Assembly (NCBI RefSeq): GCF_900460245.1
Contig: NZ_UHIP01000002.1
Coordinates: 1,240,001-1,304,000, forward strand
Reading direction: 5' to 3'
Source: Vibrio fluvialis
GTDB taxonomy: Bacteria; Pseudomonadota; Gammaproteobacteria; Enterobacterales; Vibrionaceae
DNA length: 64,000 bases
Positions within the stretch are counted from its first letter, which is position 1, and the number at the start of each line of letters is the position of its first letter. The notes under the pieces were generated by a model. That model was given only the letters and a program-made list of their open reading frames with translations, did not search any database and was not told the DNA's origin. This document shows, piece after piece, positions 56,188-64,000 of this stretch. A program made the translations under genes and the position numbers.

Positions 56188-57039
56188 ATGCAGCACACAC
56201 TTATTCTGGCACTCGGAAAACGTTTGGTGAATAACCAGTTAACTTTGGAAGGTAAAAGCCGTGTGTCTGCGTTGGTGGAATGGCTCACAGCGAAGCAGTT
56301 CTCTAATCCGGTCATTGGTTTTTGTGGCGGTTATACCGATGGGCAGAGCGTTTCGGAAGCCTCTGCCATGGCCGACGCCTTTATTCAGCAATGCCTTAAA
56401 CGCGGTCTGAATCCCAGTGAAATGACCTTGGTATTAGAGCAAGAATCCACCAATACCATTGAAAACATTGAATGCATGGCTCAGACCCTGATTGAGAAGG
56501 GCATTTTTACCACAGGTAGCGACATTGACGTCATTTTTGCCTCGAACGATTATCACCTCAAGCGCATCTTTGAGATTCAGTCCTTGATGGATGAGCAGGG
56601 GTTATTGCGCGTACTGAAGCAACGTTGTGCTGAGCATGGCTTGAATCTTCATATCGACAGTAACCTCGGGCACCATATTCTTGCGCCTTATCCTTACTGC
56701 TGCGATCGAGCTGCTCTGTTTTTGCTGATGGATGAAATCACGCCTTACCGTGTGTATCTCGAAGGTGTAGTAGGCGGCGTTTTTCAACGTCCGCTGGCGC
56801 TGGTTAGAGAGGTGCCGTTCAAATTAGCGGAGAACGCCATCAGCTTGGCGCAAACTCTGTGTCAGCAACGAGGGGAAGGTGCTGATGTTCTCGCTGCGTT
56901 GTTTGAAATCGAACGCACCATGCTGGAAACAACGCCGGATGCATCTGTTGATCAGGTACAACATGCATTGCGGATTTTACATCCGCATCTCACCTGTTTG
57001 AATCGTCACTTTGACCCCGAACAACCGTTTAAGGTGTGA
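56188..57039 (+). CDS. YdcF family (DUF218) protein
   Basis: A 283-residue cytoplasmic protein with the DUF218 pattern: LILALGKRLVNNQLTLEGKSRV at the start, GFCGGYTDGQSVSEASAM, LVLEQESTNTIENIECMAQT and a DVIFASNDYHLKRIFEI segment. E. coli YdcF binds S-adenosylmethionine, but its activity is unknown; related SanA/ElyC act in the cell envelope. This protein lacks a membrane anchor. Diverges from viuB and is not in an obvious operon with the next gene (gap about 180 bases). Confidence 0.85.
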   Translation: MQHTLILALGKRLVNNQLTLEGKSRVSALVEWLTAKQFSNPVIGFCGGYTDGQSVSEASAMADAFIQQCLKRGLNPSEMTLVLEQESTNTIENIECMAQTLIEKGIFTTGSDIDVIFASNDYHLKRIFEIQSLMDEQGLLRVLKQRCAEHGLNLHIDSNLGHHILAPYPYCCDRAALFLLMDEITPYRVYLEGVVGGVFQRPLALVREVPFKLAENAISLAQTLCQQRGEGADVLAALFEIERTMLETTPDASVDQVQHALRILHPHLTCLNRHFDPEQPFKV

Positions 57040-57220
57040 CCGACGTTTCAGAGCGATCAAATAACCTCTTTTGCGGCTACTTTCAAATTTGTCAAAAGCA
57101 GTATGCTGTCTAGAATTATTTCATAAGGCACTTTGATCTTGGTGCCAAAAATCGAGCTTGCTTTTGGTTTCCGCATCGCTCCGCGCGGCAGTGGTGAACG
57201 TATTTTTAGGGGATCTGCCC

Positions 57221-58153
57221 ATGACAGAGAAACAGTATCGACTGGTGACACGCAGTGATTTCGATGGACTCGTGTGCGCTGTTTTGCTTAAAAAACTTCA
57301 ACTAATCAATGATATAAAGTTCGTTCATCCCAAAGATATGCAAGATGGCAAGATAGAGATCTATGACAGTGACATTGTCACTAATTTGCCGTATGTCGGT
57401 GATGCATTCTTAGTCTTTGACCATCATCATTCTGAAACTCTGCGTAACGCAGGGGACAGGCATAACCACATCATTGACCCTGATGCTCCTTCGGCTGCTC
57501 GTGTCGTGTGGGAATATTATGGCGGTTTAGATGTCTTTCCCGACCAATGGCTGGAAATGATGGCGGCGGTCGACAAAGGGGATTCGGCGCAATTCAGCCG
57601 CGATGAAGTTCTGGATTCGACGGGCTGGAATTTACTGAACTTCCTGATGGATGCCCGCACTGGCCTCGGTCGGTTCCGCGATTTCCGCATTTCCAACTAT
57701 AACTTGATGATGGATTTAATCGATTACTGCGCCGATCATTCGATCGAACAGATTCTGGCGTTGCCGGATGTGGAAGAGCGAATCGTTTTGTATCGTGAGC
57801 ACGAAAATCTGTTTAAAGAGCAGATTCAACGTTGCGCGCACATTCACGATAATCTGGTGTTGCTTGACCTGACCGAAGAAGAAGTCATCTATGCCGGGAA
57901 CCGCTTTATGGTTTACGCGCTGTTTCCGCAATGCAATATCTCAATACATAAAATGTGGGGCTTTCAGAAGCAGAACATTGTGTTTGCTACGGGCAAGTCG
58001 ATCTTTGATCGCAGCTCACGCACCAATATCGGCGAGCTGATGTTGCAGTACGGTGGTGGCGGTCATCCGGCCGCTGGCACGTGCCAGATTCCAGTTGAGA
58101 AAGCCGCGCAGGTAGAGCGAGAGCTGGTCTTGCAAATCACAAAAGATGGTTAA
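57221..58153 (+). CDS. DHH family phosphoesterase
   Basis: A 310-residue DHH protein with the metal-binding TRSDFDGLVC near the N-terminus, FDHHHSETLR (the DHH motif), and the C-terminal DHHA1-type glycine motif YGGGGHPAAGTCQI. Relatives include RecJ, nanoRNases and cyclic-di-nucleotide phosphodiesterases; exact substrate unknown. The frame opens at 57158, but ATG 57221 has TAGGGGATC and starts at the domain. The hairpin and T-run just after the stop end its transcript. Confidence 0.88.
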   Translation: MTEKQYRLVTRSDFDGLVCAVLLKKLQLINDIKFVHPKDMQDGKIEIYDSDIVTNLPYVGDAFLVFDHHHSETLRNAGDRHNHIIDPDAPSAARVVWEYYGGLDVFPDQWLEMMAAVDKGDSAQFSRDEVLDSTGWNLLNFLMDARTGLGRFRDFRISNYNLMMDLIDYCADHSIEQILALPDVEERIVLYREHENLFKEQIQRCAHIHDNLVLLDLTEEEVIYAGNRFMVYALFPQCNISIHKMWGFQKQNIVFATGKSIFDRSSRTNIGELMLQYGGGGHPAAGTCQIPVEKAAQVERELVLQITKDG

Positions 58154-58198
58154 TCATGCGTCATGATTGACGCTGTTTCTCGATAAATGGCGAAAATT

Positions 58199-58220
58199 CC
58201 CTGCTGCGGCAGGGTTTTTT
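58199..58220 (+). terminator. Terminator after the DHH phosphoesterase gene
   Basis: Stem CCCTGC with GCAGGG, TGCG loop, then six T. It lies inside a longer open frame reaching the Nudix gene, which supports the later Nudix start. Confidence 0.75.
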
Positions 58221-58268
58221 GTTTACCTCTCTGATAAAGTTGCCGCCAAATTTCTAGAGGGACGCCAT

Positions 58269-58787
58269 ATGAGACACTTACATATTGCTACGCATCCAGA
58301 AGTGGAACCGCTCAGCCAACAACGTATTTTGCAACGTAAAGCCGCTCGCGCCATCGTTCTGGATGGAGAAGACATTCTGATGCTGTATACCGAGCGTTAT
58401 CACGACTACACTTTGCCTGGCGGCGGGGTCGATGAAGGCGAAGACATTCTGCAGGGCATGGTGCGTGAACTCGAAGAAGAGACAGGTGCACAGAACATTC
58501 ACAACATTAAACCATTCGGCCTCTATGAAGAGTTCCGTCCTTGGTATAAAGATGATGCGGATGTAATGCACATGGTTTCTTACTGTTTTACCTGCAAAAT
58601 CGATCGTGAGCTTGGCGACACCAACTACGAAGACTACGAAATCAAAAACGGCATGAAGCCCGTTTGGATCAACATTCGTGATGCAATTACGCACAATGAA
58701 CTGACCATGGCGGAAAGTGAGAAAAAGGGCATGAGCATTGAACGCGAAACCTTTTTATTGCGCCTGATTGCCAAAGAACTGCTCTGA
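58269..58787 (+). CDS. Nudix hydrolase
   Basis: A 172-residue hydrolase. The Nudix box is complete: GGGVDEGEDILQGMVREL continuing to EEETGA (about residues 56-79), with the REL-EE helix that binds Mg. It hydrolyses a nucleoside diphosphate linked to another group; substrate unknown. The open frame begins at 58167, but a terminator lies at 58199-58220 and AGAGGGACGCC precedes ATG 58269, so that start is chosen. Confidence 0.9.
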   Translation: MRHLHIATHPEVEPLSQQRILQRKAARAIVLDGEDILMLYTERYHDYTLPGGGVDEGEDILQGMVRELEEETGAQNIHNIKPFGLYEEFRPWYKDDADVMHMVSYCFTCKIDRELGDTNYEDYEIKNGMKPVWINIRDAITHNELTMAESEKKGMSIERETFLLRLIAKELL

Positions 58788-59077
58788 TTCTCCTCATCTG
58801 ACGCCCATCAACCGCTGAAATCTTTGAACTATGCCGCCGCTTGGCGTGTCTATAAGGTTTCAGCGGTTTCGTAATCGATAAATTTCTCTATACTTACCCA
58901 AGTAGCTGAATTATTAATAAGAAATGTACCTGAACAATTTGAAGTTGCTGGTAACTCCGCAGCGGATTTAATTCGGAAGCATAGTGATGCGAACCGATGA
59001 TTTTCCTGTCAGGCCAAACTTATGCATTCAAATGGCCTGAACATGGGCAGCACGACGTTAAGTAGAAGGATTCTTTA
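58788..59077 (+). other. Intergenic region upstream of yejA
   Basis: About 290 bases containing the yej promoter region. No gene, and no clear operator or riboswitch. An AT-rich stretch near 58910-58930 could hold promoter elements. Confidence 0.4.
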
Positions 59078-60895
59078 ATGGGCAAAATAAAACCAATTAC
59101 GTTGGGTGTGGCACTGTCGTTATTCAGCCACGTTTCTCTCGCCAACGTCATCGAAACCACCAGTCTGGTCGGTTTTGGTCAAGCCAAATACCCCGATAAC
59201 TTCACTCATTTTGACTATGTGAATCCTGATGCCCCTAAGTATGGCAAAGTGACTTATGGTCAGGTCGGTACTTACGATAACTTTAACCGCTATGCATCAC
59301 GCGGCGTCGCGGCGGCAGCCAGCGGTGAGCTTTACGATTCATTGATGTTTTCGCCTTCCGATGAAATCGACTCATACTACCCGTTGATTGCCGAAAAAGT
59401 GCGTTATTCCGACGATTACACCTGGCTCGAACTGGATATCAATCCTAAGGCGCGTTTTCAGGATGGGGTTCCCATCACCGCGCACGATGTGGAATTCACC
59501 TTCAATAAGTTCATGACCGAAGGCGTGCCGCAATATCGCGTGTACTACAAAGAGATTAAATCGGTTAAAGCGTTGAACGACAAAACGGTACGCATTGAAA
59601 TGAGCGAACCGAACCGCGACAAACTGTTCAGTTTTGCTCAGCAAACCCGCGTACTGCCAGAACACTTCTGGAAAGACAAAAATCTCTCCGAACCGCTCAA
59701 TGAACCCCCAGTGGGCAGCGGCCCTTATGAAGTGGCCGAGTTTAAACCGGGACAAAGCATTACCTATAAGCTCGACGACAATTACTGGGCAAAAGATCTG
59801 CCGGTTAACGTTGGCCGCAACAATTTCAAGCAGGTGCAGTACGACTATTACCGTGATGACACGGTGATGCTGGAAGCCTTTAAAGCTGGTGAGTTCGATA
59901 TTCGCCAGGAGAGTCAGGCCAAGTTCTGGGCGACTTCTTATACTGGGGTGAACTTTGACAACGGCTTCATCAAGAAAGAAGAGATTCCACACAATGCACC
60001 CGCCGCAACTCAGGGCTTTGTTTTCAACATTCAGCGTCCGGTGTTCAGCGACGTGCGCGTACGTGAGGCGCTGAACTATGCGATGGACTTCGAGTGGATG
60101 AACAAGAACATGTTCTACAGCCAGTACACTCGCACCCGCAGCTACTTCCAGAACACCGAGTACGAAGCCAAAGGGTTGCCAGATAAAGAGGAACTTGCCG
60201 TTCTCAATCCGGTAAAAGATAAGATCCCGCCGCGCGTGTTTACCACAGAATTCCAGCCACCAGTGACCGATGGCAGCGGTCGTATTCGCCCACAAATGCG
60301 CAAAGCGTTCGAACTGCTGAAAGAGGCGGGTTGGGAGCTGAAGAATAAAGTGATGACCAACGTCAAAACTGGCGAGCCGATGACGTTTGAACTGCTGATT
60401 TACAGCCCAACGACGGAGCGCATTGCGATTCCTCTGCAAAAGAATCTCAAGCTCATGGGCATCGATATGAAGATCCGTACCGTCGATACCACTCAATACA
60501 TCAAGCGCTTGCGTGACCGCGACTTTGACATGGTGTCGTCGGCTTATTCCGCCAATCCGTTCCCAAGTCCGAACCTGATGATTGTTTGGAACTCACACTA
60601 CATTGATTCGACCTACAACACAGCAGGGGTGATGGATCCGGTGATTGATGAACTGACCATGCAGATTGCCAAAAATCAGGAGAATCCGGACAAGCTGAAA
60701 TCGCTCGGCAAAGCGTTAGACCGGATTCTGCAATGGAACTTCTACCTCATTCCGCAGTGGTACACCAGCATGTACCGAGTCGCGACTTGGGATAAGTTTG
60801 AACGTCCGGCTGAAATGCCAAAATACGATTTAGGCATTGATACCTGGTGGATCTCACAAGAGAAAGCCCAGAAGTTACCTGAAAAACGTCGTTAA
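59078..60895 (+). CDS. yejA: YejA, periplasmic substrate-binding protein of a peptide ABC importer
   Basis: A 605-residue family 5 solute-binding protein. The signal peptide MGKIKPITLGVALSLFSHVS leads into the mature ITTSLVGFGQ-type start (IETTSLVGFGQAKYPDNFTH), the YejA hallmark. SBP_bac_5 motifs include YDSLMFSPSDEIDSYYPLIAEKV and FNKFMTEGVPQYRVYYKEIK. Yej importers take up peptides, in enterobacteria also microcin C. First gene of yejABEF; the next start is nine bases downstream. A six-frame shadow of 374 residues runs antisense and is not a gene. Confidence 0.93.
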   Translation: MGKIKPITLGVALSLFSHVSLANVIETTSLVGFGQAKYPDNFTHFDYVNPDAPKYGKVTYGQVGTYDNFNRYASRGVAAAASGELYDSLMFSPSDEIDSYYPLIAEKVRYSDDYTWLELDINPKARFQDGVPITAHDVEFTFNKFMTEGVPQYRVYYKEIKSVKALNDKTVRIEMSEPNRDKLFSFAQQTRVLPEHFWKDKNLSEPLNEPPVGSGPYEVAEFKPGQSITYKLDDNYWAKDLPVNVGRNNFKQVQYDYYRDDTVMLEAFKAGEFDIRQESQAKFWATSYTGVNFDNGFIKKEEIPHNAPAATQGFVFNIQRPVFSDVRVREALNYAMDFEWMNKNMFYSQYTRTRSYFQNTEYEAKGLPDKEELAVLNPVKDKIPPRVFTTEFQPPVTDGSGRIRPQMRKAFELLKEAGWELKNKVMTNVKTGEPMTFELLIYSPTTERIAIPLQKNLKLMGIDMKIRTVDTTQYIKRLRDRDFDMVSSAYSANPFPSPNLMIVWNSHYIDSTYNTAGVMDPVIDELTMQIAKNQENPDKLKSLGKALDRILQWNFYLIPQWYTSMYRVATWDKFERPAEMPKYDLGIDTWWISQEKAQKLPEKRR

Positions 60896-60904
60896 GAGGA
60901 AGGT

Positions 60905-61993
60905 ATGGCTGCGTACATTATTCGCCGTTTGCTGTTGGTGATCCCAACGCTGTGGGCCATTATCACAATTAACTTCTTTATCATTCAGATTGCGCCGGGT
61001 GGCCCGGTTGAACAGGCCATCGCCAATCTGGAAGGGCATTCGAACGGCATCATGGAGCGCTTTTCCGGTGGCGGGCAGGAAGTTGACTTATCGAAAATGG
61101 ATAACGGCAGCCCGTCCGGTTACAAGGGATCACGTGGCCTGGACCCGGAAGTGGTGGAAGCCATTAAACGCCAGTTCGGTTTTGATAAACCGCTGCATGA
61201 ACGTTATTTCGATATGCTCAAGAATTACGTGACGTTTAACTTTGGCGAAAGCTTGTTTCGCGGTGGTAACGTCATCGACCTGATTGTCGAACGTTTGCCG
61301 GTTTCCATTTCTCTTGGGTTGTGGAGCACGCTCATCATTTACATGATTTCGATTCCGCTCGGTATCATGAAGGCGATTCATCACGGCTCGCGATTTGATG
61401 TCTGGTCGAGCGCTATGGTGATTGTCGGCTACGCGATTCCCGGCTTCCTGTTTGCGATCATTCTGATCATTGTATTTGCCAGCGGTAACTACTTCAGTTG
61501 GTTCCCGCTGCGCGGCTTGGTGTCGGATAACTTCGCTCAATTGACCTGGTATCAACAAATCATCGACTATTTCTGGCATTTGGCGCTGCCGATTTTCGCC
61601 ATGGTGATCGGCGGTTTTGCAACGCTGAGCATGCTGACGAAAAACTCGTTTCTCGATGAAATCAATAAGCAGTATGTGGTGACCGCGCGCGCCAAGGGGC
61701 TCGACGAGCGTAACATCCTGTATAAACACGTGTTTCGCAACGCGATGCTGATCATCATTGCTGGCTTTCCGAGTGCGTTTATCAGCATTTTCTTCACTGG
61801 TTCGATGCTGATTGAAGTGATGTTTTCGCTCGAAGGCATTGGTCTGCTTGGCTTTGAATCGACCATTCAACGTGATTATCCTGTGGTGTTCAGTTCGCTG
61901 TATATCATGACTCTATTGGGCTTGTTGCTCGGCATTATTTCGGATCTGACTTACACCTGGGTCGATCCGCGCATTGATTTTGAGGCCCGTTAA
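60905..61993 (+). CDS. yejB: YejB, ABC permease
   Basis: A 362-residue inner-membrane permease starting [20 protein letters not shown], the pattern of OppB/DppB-type proteins, with a YejB-specific insert ([24 protein letters not shown]). The coupling loop [23 protein letters not shown] occurs near residue 230. It forms the transport channel with YejE. It follows yejA by nine bases and ends directly at the yejE start codon. Confidence 0.95.
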   Translation: MAAYIIRRLLLVIPTLWAIITINFFIIQIAPGGPVEQAIANLEGHSNGIMERFSGGGQEVDLSKMDNGSPSGYKGSRGLDPEVVEAIKRQFGFDKPLHERYFDMLKNYVTFNFGESLFRGGNVIDLIVERLPVSISLGLWSTLIIYMISIPLGIMKAIHHGSRFDVWSSAMVIVGYAIPGFLFAIILIIVFASGNYFSWFPLRGLVSDNFAQLTWYQQIIDYFWHLALPIFAMVIGGFATLSMLTKNSFLDEINKQYVVTARAKGLDERNILYKHVFRNAMLIIIAGFPSAFISIFFTGSMLIEVMFSLEGIGLLGFESTIQRDYPVVFSSLYIMTLLGLLLGIISDLTYTWVDPRIDFEAR

Positions 61994-63037
61994 ATGGCGT
62001 TGTTAAAGAAGAAAGTTAACCCGCTGAACGCCGCACGCTGGCAGCGGTTCAAATCTAACCGGCGTGGTTTCTATTCGCTGTGGATTTTTTCCATTCTGTT
62101 TTTCATCAGCTTGTTTGCTGAGGTGATCGCTAACGACAAACCGCTGTTTATTTCCTATGACCATCACTGGTATTTCCCGGTGGTGGAGCAGTACGCAGAA
62201 ACGCGCTTTGGCGGCGAATTTGAAACCGAAGCGGACTACACCGATCCTTATGTTGTGAGTCTGATTGAAGAAAAAGGCTACATCATTTGGGCGCCAATTC
62301 GTTTTAGTTACGACACCATCAACTACGACATTGTAGGCTCTGTGCCGTCGGCACCAGACTCGGTCAACTGGCTGGGTACCGATGATAAAGGGCGTGACGT
62401 GCTGGCGCGTATTATTTACGGTTTCCGTATTTCGGTGCTGTTTGGATTTGTGTTGACCATTGTTTCCTCTTTTGTGGGCGTCGTGGTTGGCGCAAGTCAG
62501 GGTTACTACGGTGGTTGGTTAGATCTCTTCGGCCAGCGCTTCATCGAAATCTGGTCGGGCATGCCGACGCTGTTTTTGCTGATCATCTTGTCGAGCTTTG
62601 TTGAACCGAACTTCTGGTGGCTGTTGGGTATCATGGTGTTGTTTAGTTGGATGAGTTTGGTGGGTGTGGTGCGCGCCGAGTTTTTGCGTTGCCGCAACTT
62701 TGATTATGTACGTGCGGCTCAGGCGATGGGTGTGAGTGATTCTCGCATCATCATGCGCCACATGTTACCTAATGCTATGGTTGCGTCGCTGACCATGATG
62801 CCGTTTATTCTTTCTGGTTCCGTAACCACACTGACGTCGCTCGATTTCCTGGGTTTCGGCTTACCTGTTGGTTCGCCGTCTTTGGGGGAATTGCTGGCAC
62901 AAGGTAAAGCGAACTTGCAGGCGCCTTGGCTGGGCATTTCGGCCTTTGTGGTGTTGTCCTTAATGCTGACCTTATTGGTTTTCGTTGGTGAAGCGGTTCG
63001 TGACGCCTTTGACCCACATCTACAAAGGAGAGGCTAA
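61994..63037 (+). CDS. yejE: YejE, ABC permease
   Basis: A 347-residue OppC/DppC-like permease with an N-terminal helix, a periplasmic loop (about residues 50-130 with YDTINYDIVGSVPSAPDSVNWLGTDDKGRDVLARI) and five further helices; the coupling loop is DYVRAAQAMGVSDSRIIMRHMLPN. It pairs with YejB. ATG 61994 follows the yejB stop codon without a gap, and its TAA overlaps the yejF ATG by one base. Confidence 0.95.
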   Translation: MALLKKKVNPLNAARWQRFKSNRRGFYSLWIFSILFFISLFAEVIANDKPLFISYDHHWYFPVVEQYAETRFGGEFETEADYTDPYVVSLIEEKGYIIWAPIRFSYDTINYDIVGSVPSAPDSVNWLGTDDKGRDVLARIIYGFRISVLFGFVLTIVSSFVGVVVGASQGYYGGWLDLFGQRFIEIWSGMPTLFLLIILSSFVEPNFWWLLGIMVLFSWMSLVGVVRAEFLRCRNFDYVRAAQAMGVSDSRIIMRHMLPNAMVASLTMMPFILSGSVTTLTSLDFLGFGLPVGSPSLGELLAQGKANLQAPWLGISAFVVLSLMLTLLVFVGEAVRDAFDPHLQRRG

Positions 63038-64000
63038 TGAGCGAAACGTTACTCACCATTGAAAACCTCTCTGTCGGCTTTGGTCGCGCTGGTAATGTTG
63101 AACCTGTCACTCATCAGGTTTCGCTTTCGATTCGTAAAGGGGAAACGCTGGCTCTGGTAGGGGAAAGCGGCTCGGGGAAATCAGTCACTGCGAACGCGAT
63201 ATTAAAGCTGCTACCCAAAGGTTCGGCCCACTATCTGGAAGGTAAAATTGACTTTGCTGGCACCAATACGCTGGCGTGTTCGGAGCGTCAGTTGCGCGGT
63301 ATTCGTGGCGGGCGTATCGGCATGATTTTTCAGGAGCCGATGGTGTCGCTCAACCCGCTGCATAAGGTCGGTAAACAGCTGGTGGAAACCTTGGCGATTC
63401 ACCGCGGTATGCGCCAGAAAAAGGCAGAATCTCTGGCCATCAGTTGGCTGGAAAAAGTCGGGATTCGTAATCCGACACTGAAAATCAACGCTTATCCCCA
63501 TGAGTTGTCCGGTGGCGAACGCCAACGAGTGATGATTGCCATGGCGCTGATCAATGAGCCCGAGCTGCTGATTGCTGATGAGCCCACCACCGCACTGGAC
63601 GTGTCGGTTCAGGCGCAGATCCTCGATCTACTTAAATCTTTACAACAAGAACTGGGGATGGCGATGCTGTTTATCACACACGACCTCAGTATCGTGCGTC
63701 GCATTGCCGATCGCGTTGCGGTCATGCAAGAAGGGCGCTTGGTTGAGGAAAACGAATGCAAAGCGTTGTTCAGTGAACCTAAACACCCATACACCAAACT
63801 CCTGATTGAATCGGATCCGCGTGGTTTGCCTGTGGAGACTGACAGTCAAAGCCCGGTGTTGCTCAAAACTGAGCAACTCAAAGTGTGGTTTCCCATCACT
63901 GGCGGATTGTTCAAACGCACAGTCAACCACATTAAAGCCGTCACTAACATGCAGTTTGAACTGCGCAAAGGCCATTCTATCGGGCTGGTGGGGGAAAGTG
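63037..64000 (+). CDS. yejF: YejF, ABC transporter ATPase, N-terminal part
   Basis: The first 321 residues of a double-ATPase protein (about 530 residues in the family). Domain one is complete: Walker A GESGSGKS (about residues 46-53), signature LSGGERQRV, Walker [13 protein letters not shown] and the H-loop HDLS. The second ABC domain has just begun, reaching its own Walker A (LVGESG) at the window edge. It powers YejBE. The TAATG junction with yejE suggests tight translational coupling. The gene is cut by the window, not broken. Confidence 0.95.
   Translation, partial: MSETLLTIENLSVGFGRAGNVEPVTHQVSLSIRKGETLALVGESGSGKSVTANAILKLLPKGSAHYLEGKIDFAGTNTLACSERQLRGIRGGRIGMIFQEPMVSLNPLHKVGKQLVETLAIHRGMRQKKAESLAISWLEKVGIRNPTLKINAYPHELSGGERQRVMIAMALINEPELLIADEPTTALDVSVQAQILDLLKSLQQELGMAMLFITHDLSIVRRIADRVAVMQEGRLVEENECKALFSEPKHPYTKLLIESDPRGLPVETDSQSPVLLKTEQLKVWFPITGGLFKRTVNHIKAVTNMQFELRKGHSIGLVGES

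Noticed and set aside
59372..60496. 374-codon open frame antisense to yejA
   Set aside because: YejA is unambiguous on the plus strand; the antisense product is His/Phe/Val rich, typical of a complement shadow.
61130..61870. 246-codon frame antisense to yejB
   Set aside because: Fully inside yejB, polar composition without a recognisable domain.
1..64000. Anti-phage or toxin-antitoxin system, prophage, integron cassette
   Set aside because: No nuclease, methylase, toxin, integrase or attC-like gene or site was recognised; composition is uniform and genes are core Vibrio types.

Overview
The window is 64 kb of ordinary, densely coding gamma-proteobacterial chromosome, and every diagnostic gene points to the genus Vibrio: a phaA-phaP-phaC polyhydroxyalkanoate block, napFDABC followed by the tiny Vibrionaceae-type TIGR02808 protein, narQ-narP divergent from nap, a ViuB-type siderophore-interacting protein, rnk, yejABEF and a phnW/phnX 2-aminoethylphosphonate cluster. 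From memory, many of these sit on the smaller chromosome of V. cholerae, so chromosome II is likely, but this is inference. I found no rRNA, tRNA, CRISPR array, transposase, prophage or plasmid gene.

Layout. 1-2816: end of a PHA synthesis operon (thiolase, phasin, class I synthase). 3020-5371: an outer-membrane barrel protein and an SgrR-type regulator. 5427-12602: periplasmic nitrate reduction (TIGR02808 protein, napC, napB, napA, napD, napF on the minus strand) and the nitrate/nitrite two-component pair narQ-narP diverging from it. 12664-23656: dcuC, a fatty-acid desaturase, a GNAT enzyme, an MFS exporter, two chemoreceptors, a YqaB-type HAD phosphatase, a membrane-tethered FKBP and DsbA-like lipoprotein pair and an OmpA-type lipoprotein. 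23720-28210: tal-tkt with a divergent SorC-family regulator; the 452-bp gap carries three pairs of operator-like sites. 28282-32005: sseA, moeA-moeB (cofactor synthesis that NapA needs) and folE.

32084-37026: a minimal ethanolamine module (permease, eutC, eutB, divergent AraC regulator) without microcompartment genes or the EutA reactivase. 37019-44330: msrAB, fhs, elbB, an unlisted 54-residue ORF, a LysR regulator, yjjG, rnk and a cold-shock/DUF1294 membrane fusion. 44356-52749: a complete aminoethylphosphonate system: phnW, a class III aminotransferase-fold enzyme that fits the hydroxy-aminoethylphosphonate lyase PbfA, phnX, an ABC importer (binding protein, ATPase, fused permease) and a GntR regulator; three copies of a TGG-N6-CCA site precede its three transcription units. 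52814-58787: a DMT transporter, an M14 zinc carboxypeptidase, the siderophore-interacting protein with a Fur box, YdcF, a DHH phosphoesterase and a Nudix hydrolase. 59078-64000: yejABE and the start of yejF, cut by the window edge.

The most interesting signals are regulatory or small: the paired 14-bp sites with constant 19-bp spacing between talB and the SorC gene, the shared phn operator, the short ORFs at 5427-5561 and 40941-41105, the FNR-like site before fhs, and a hairpin in front of the rnk ribosome-binding site. I see no clear undescribed multi-gene system.
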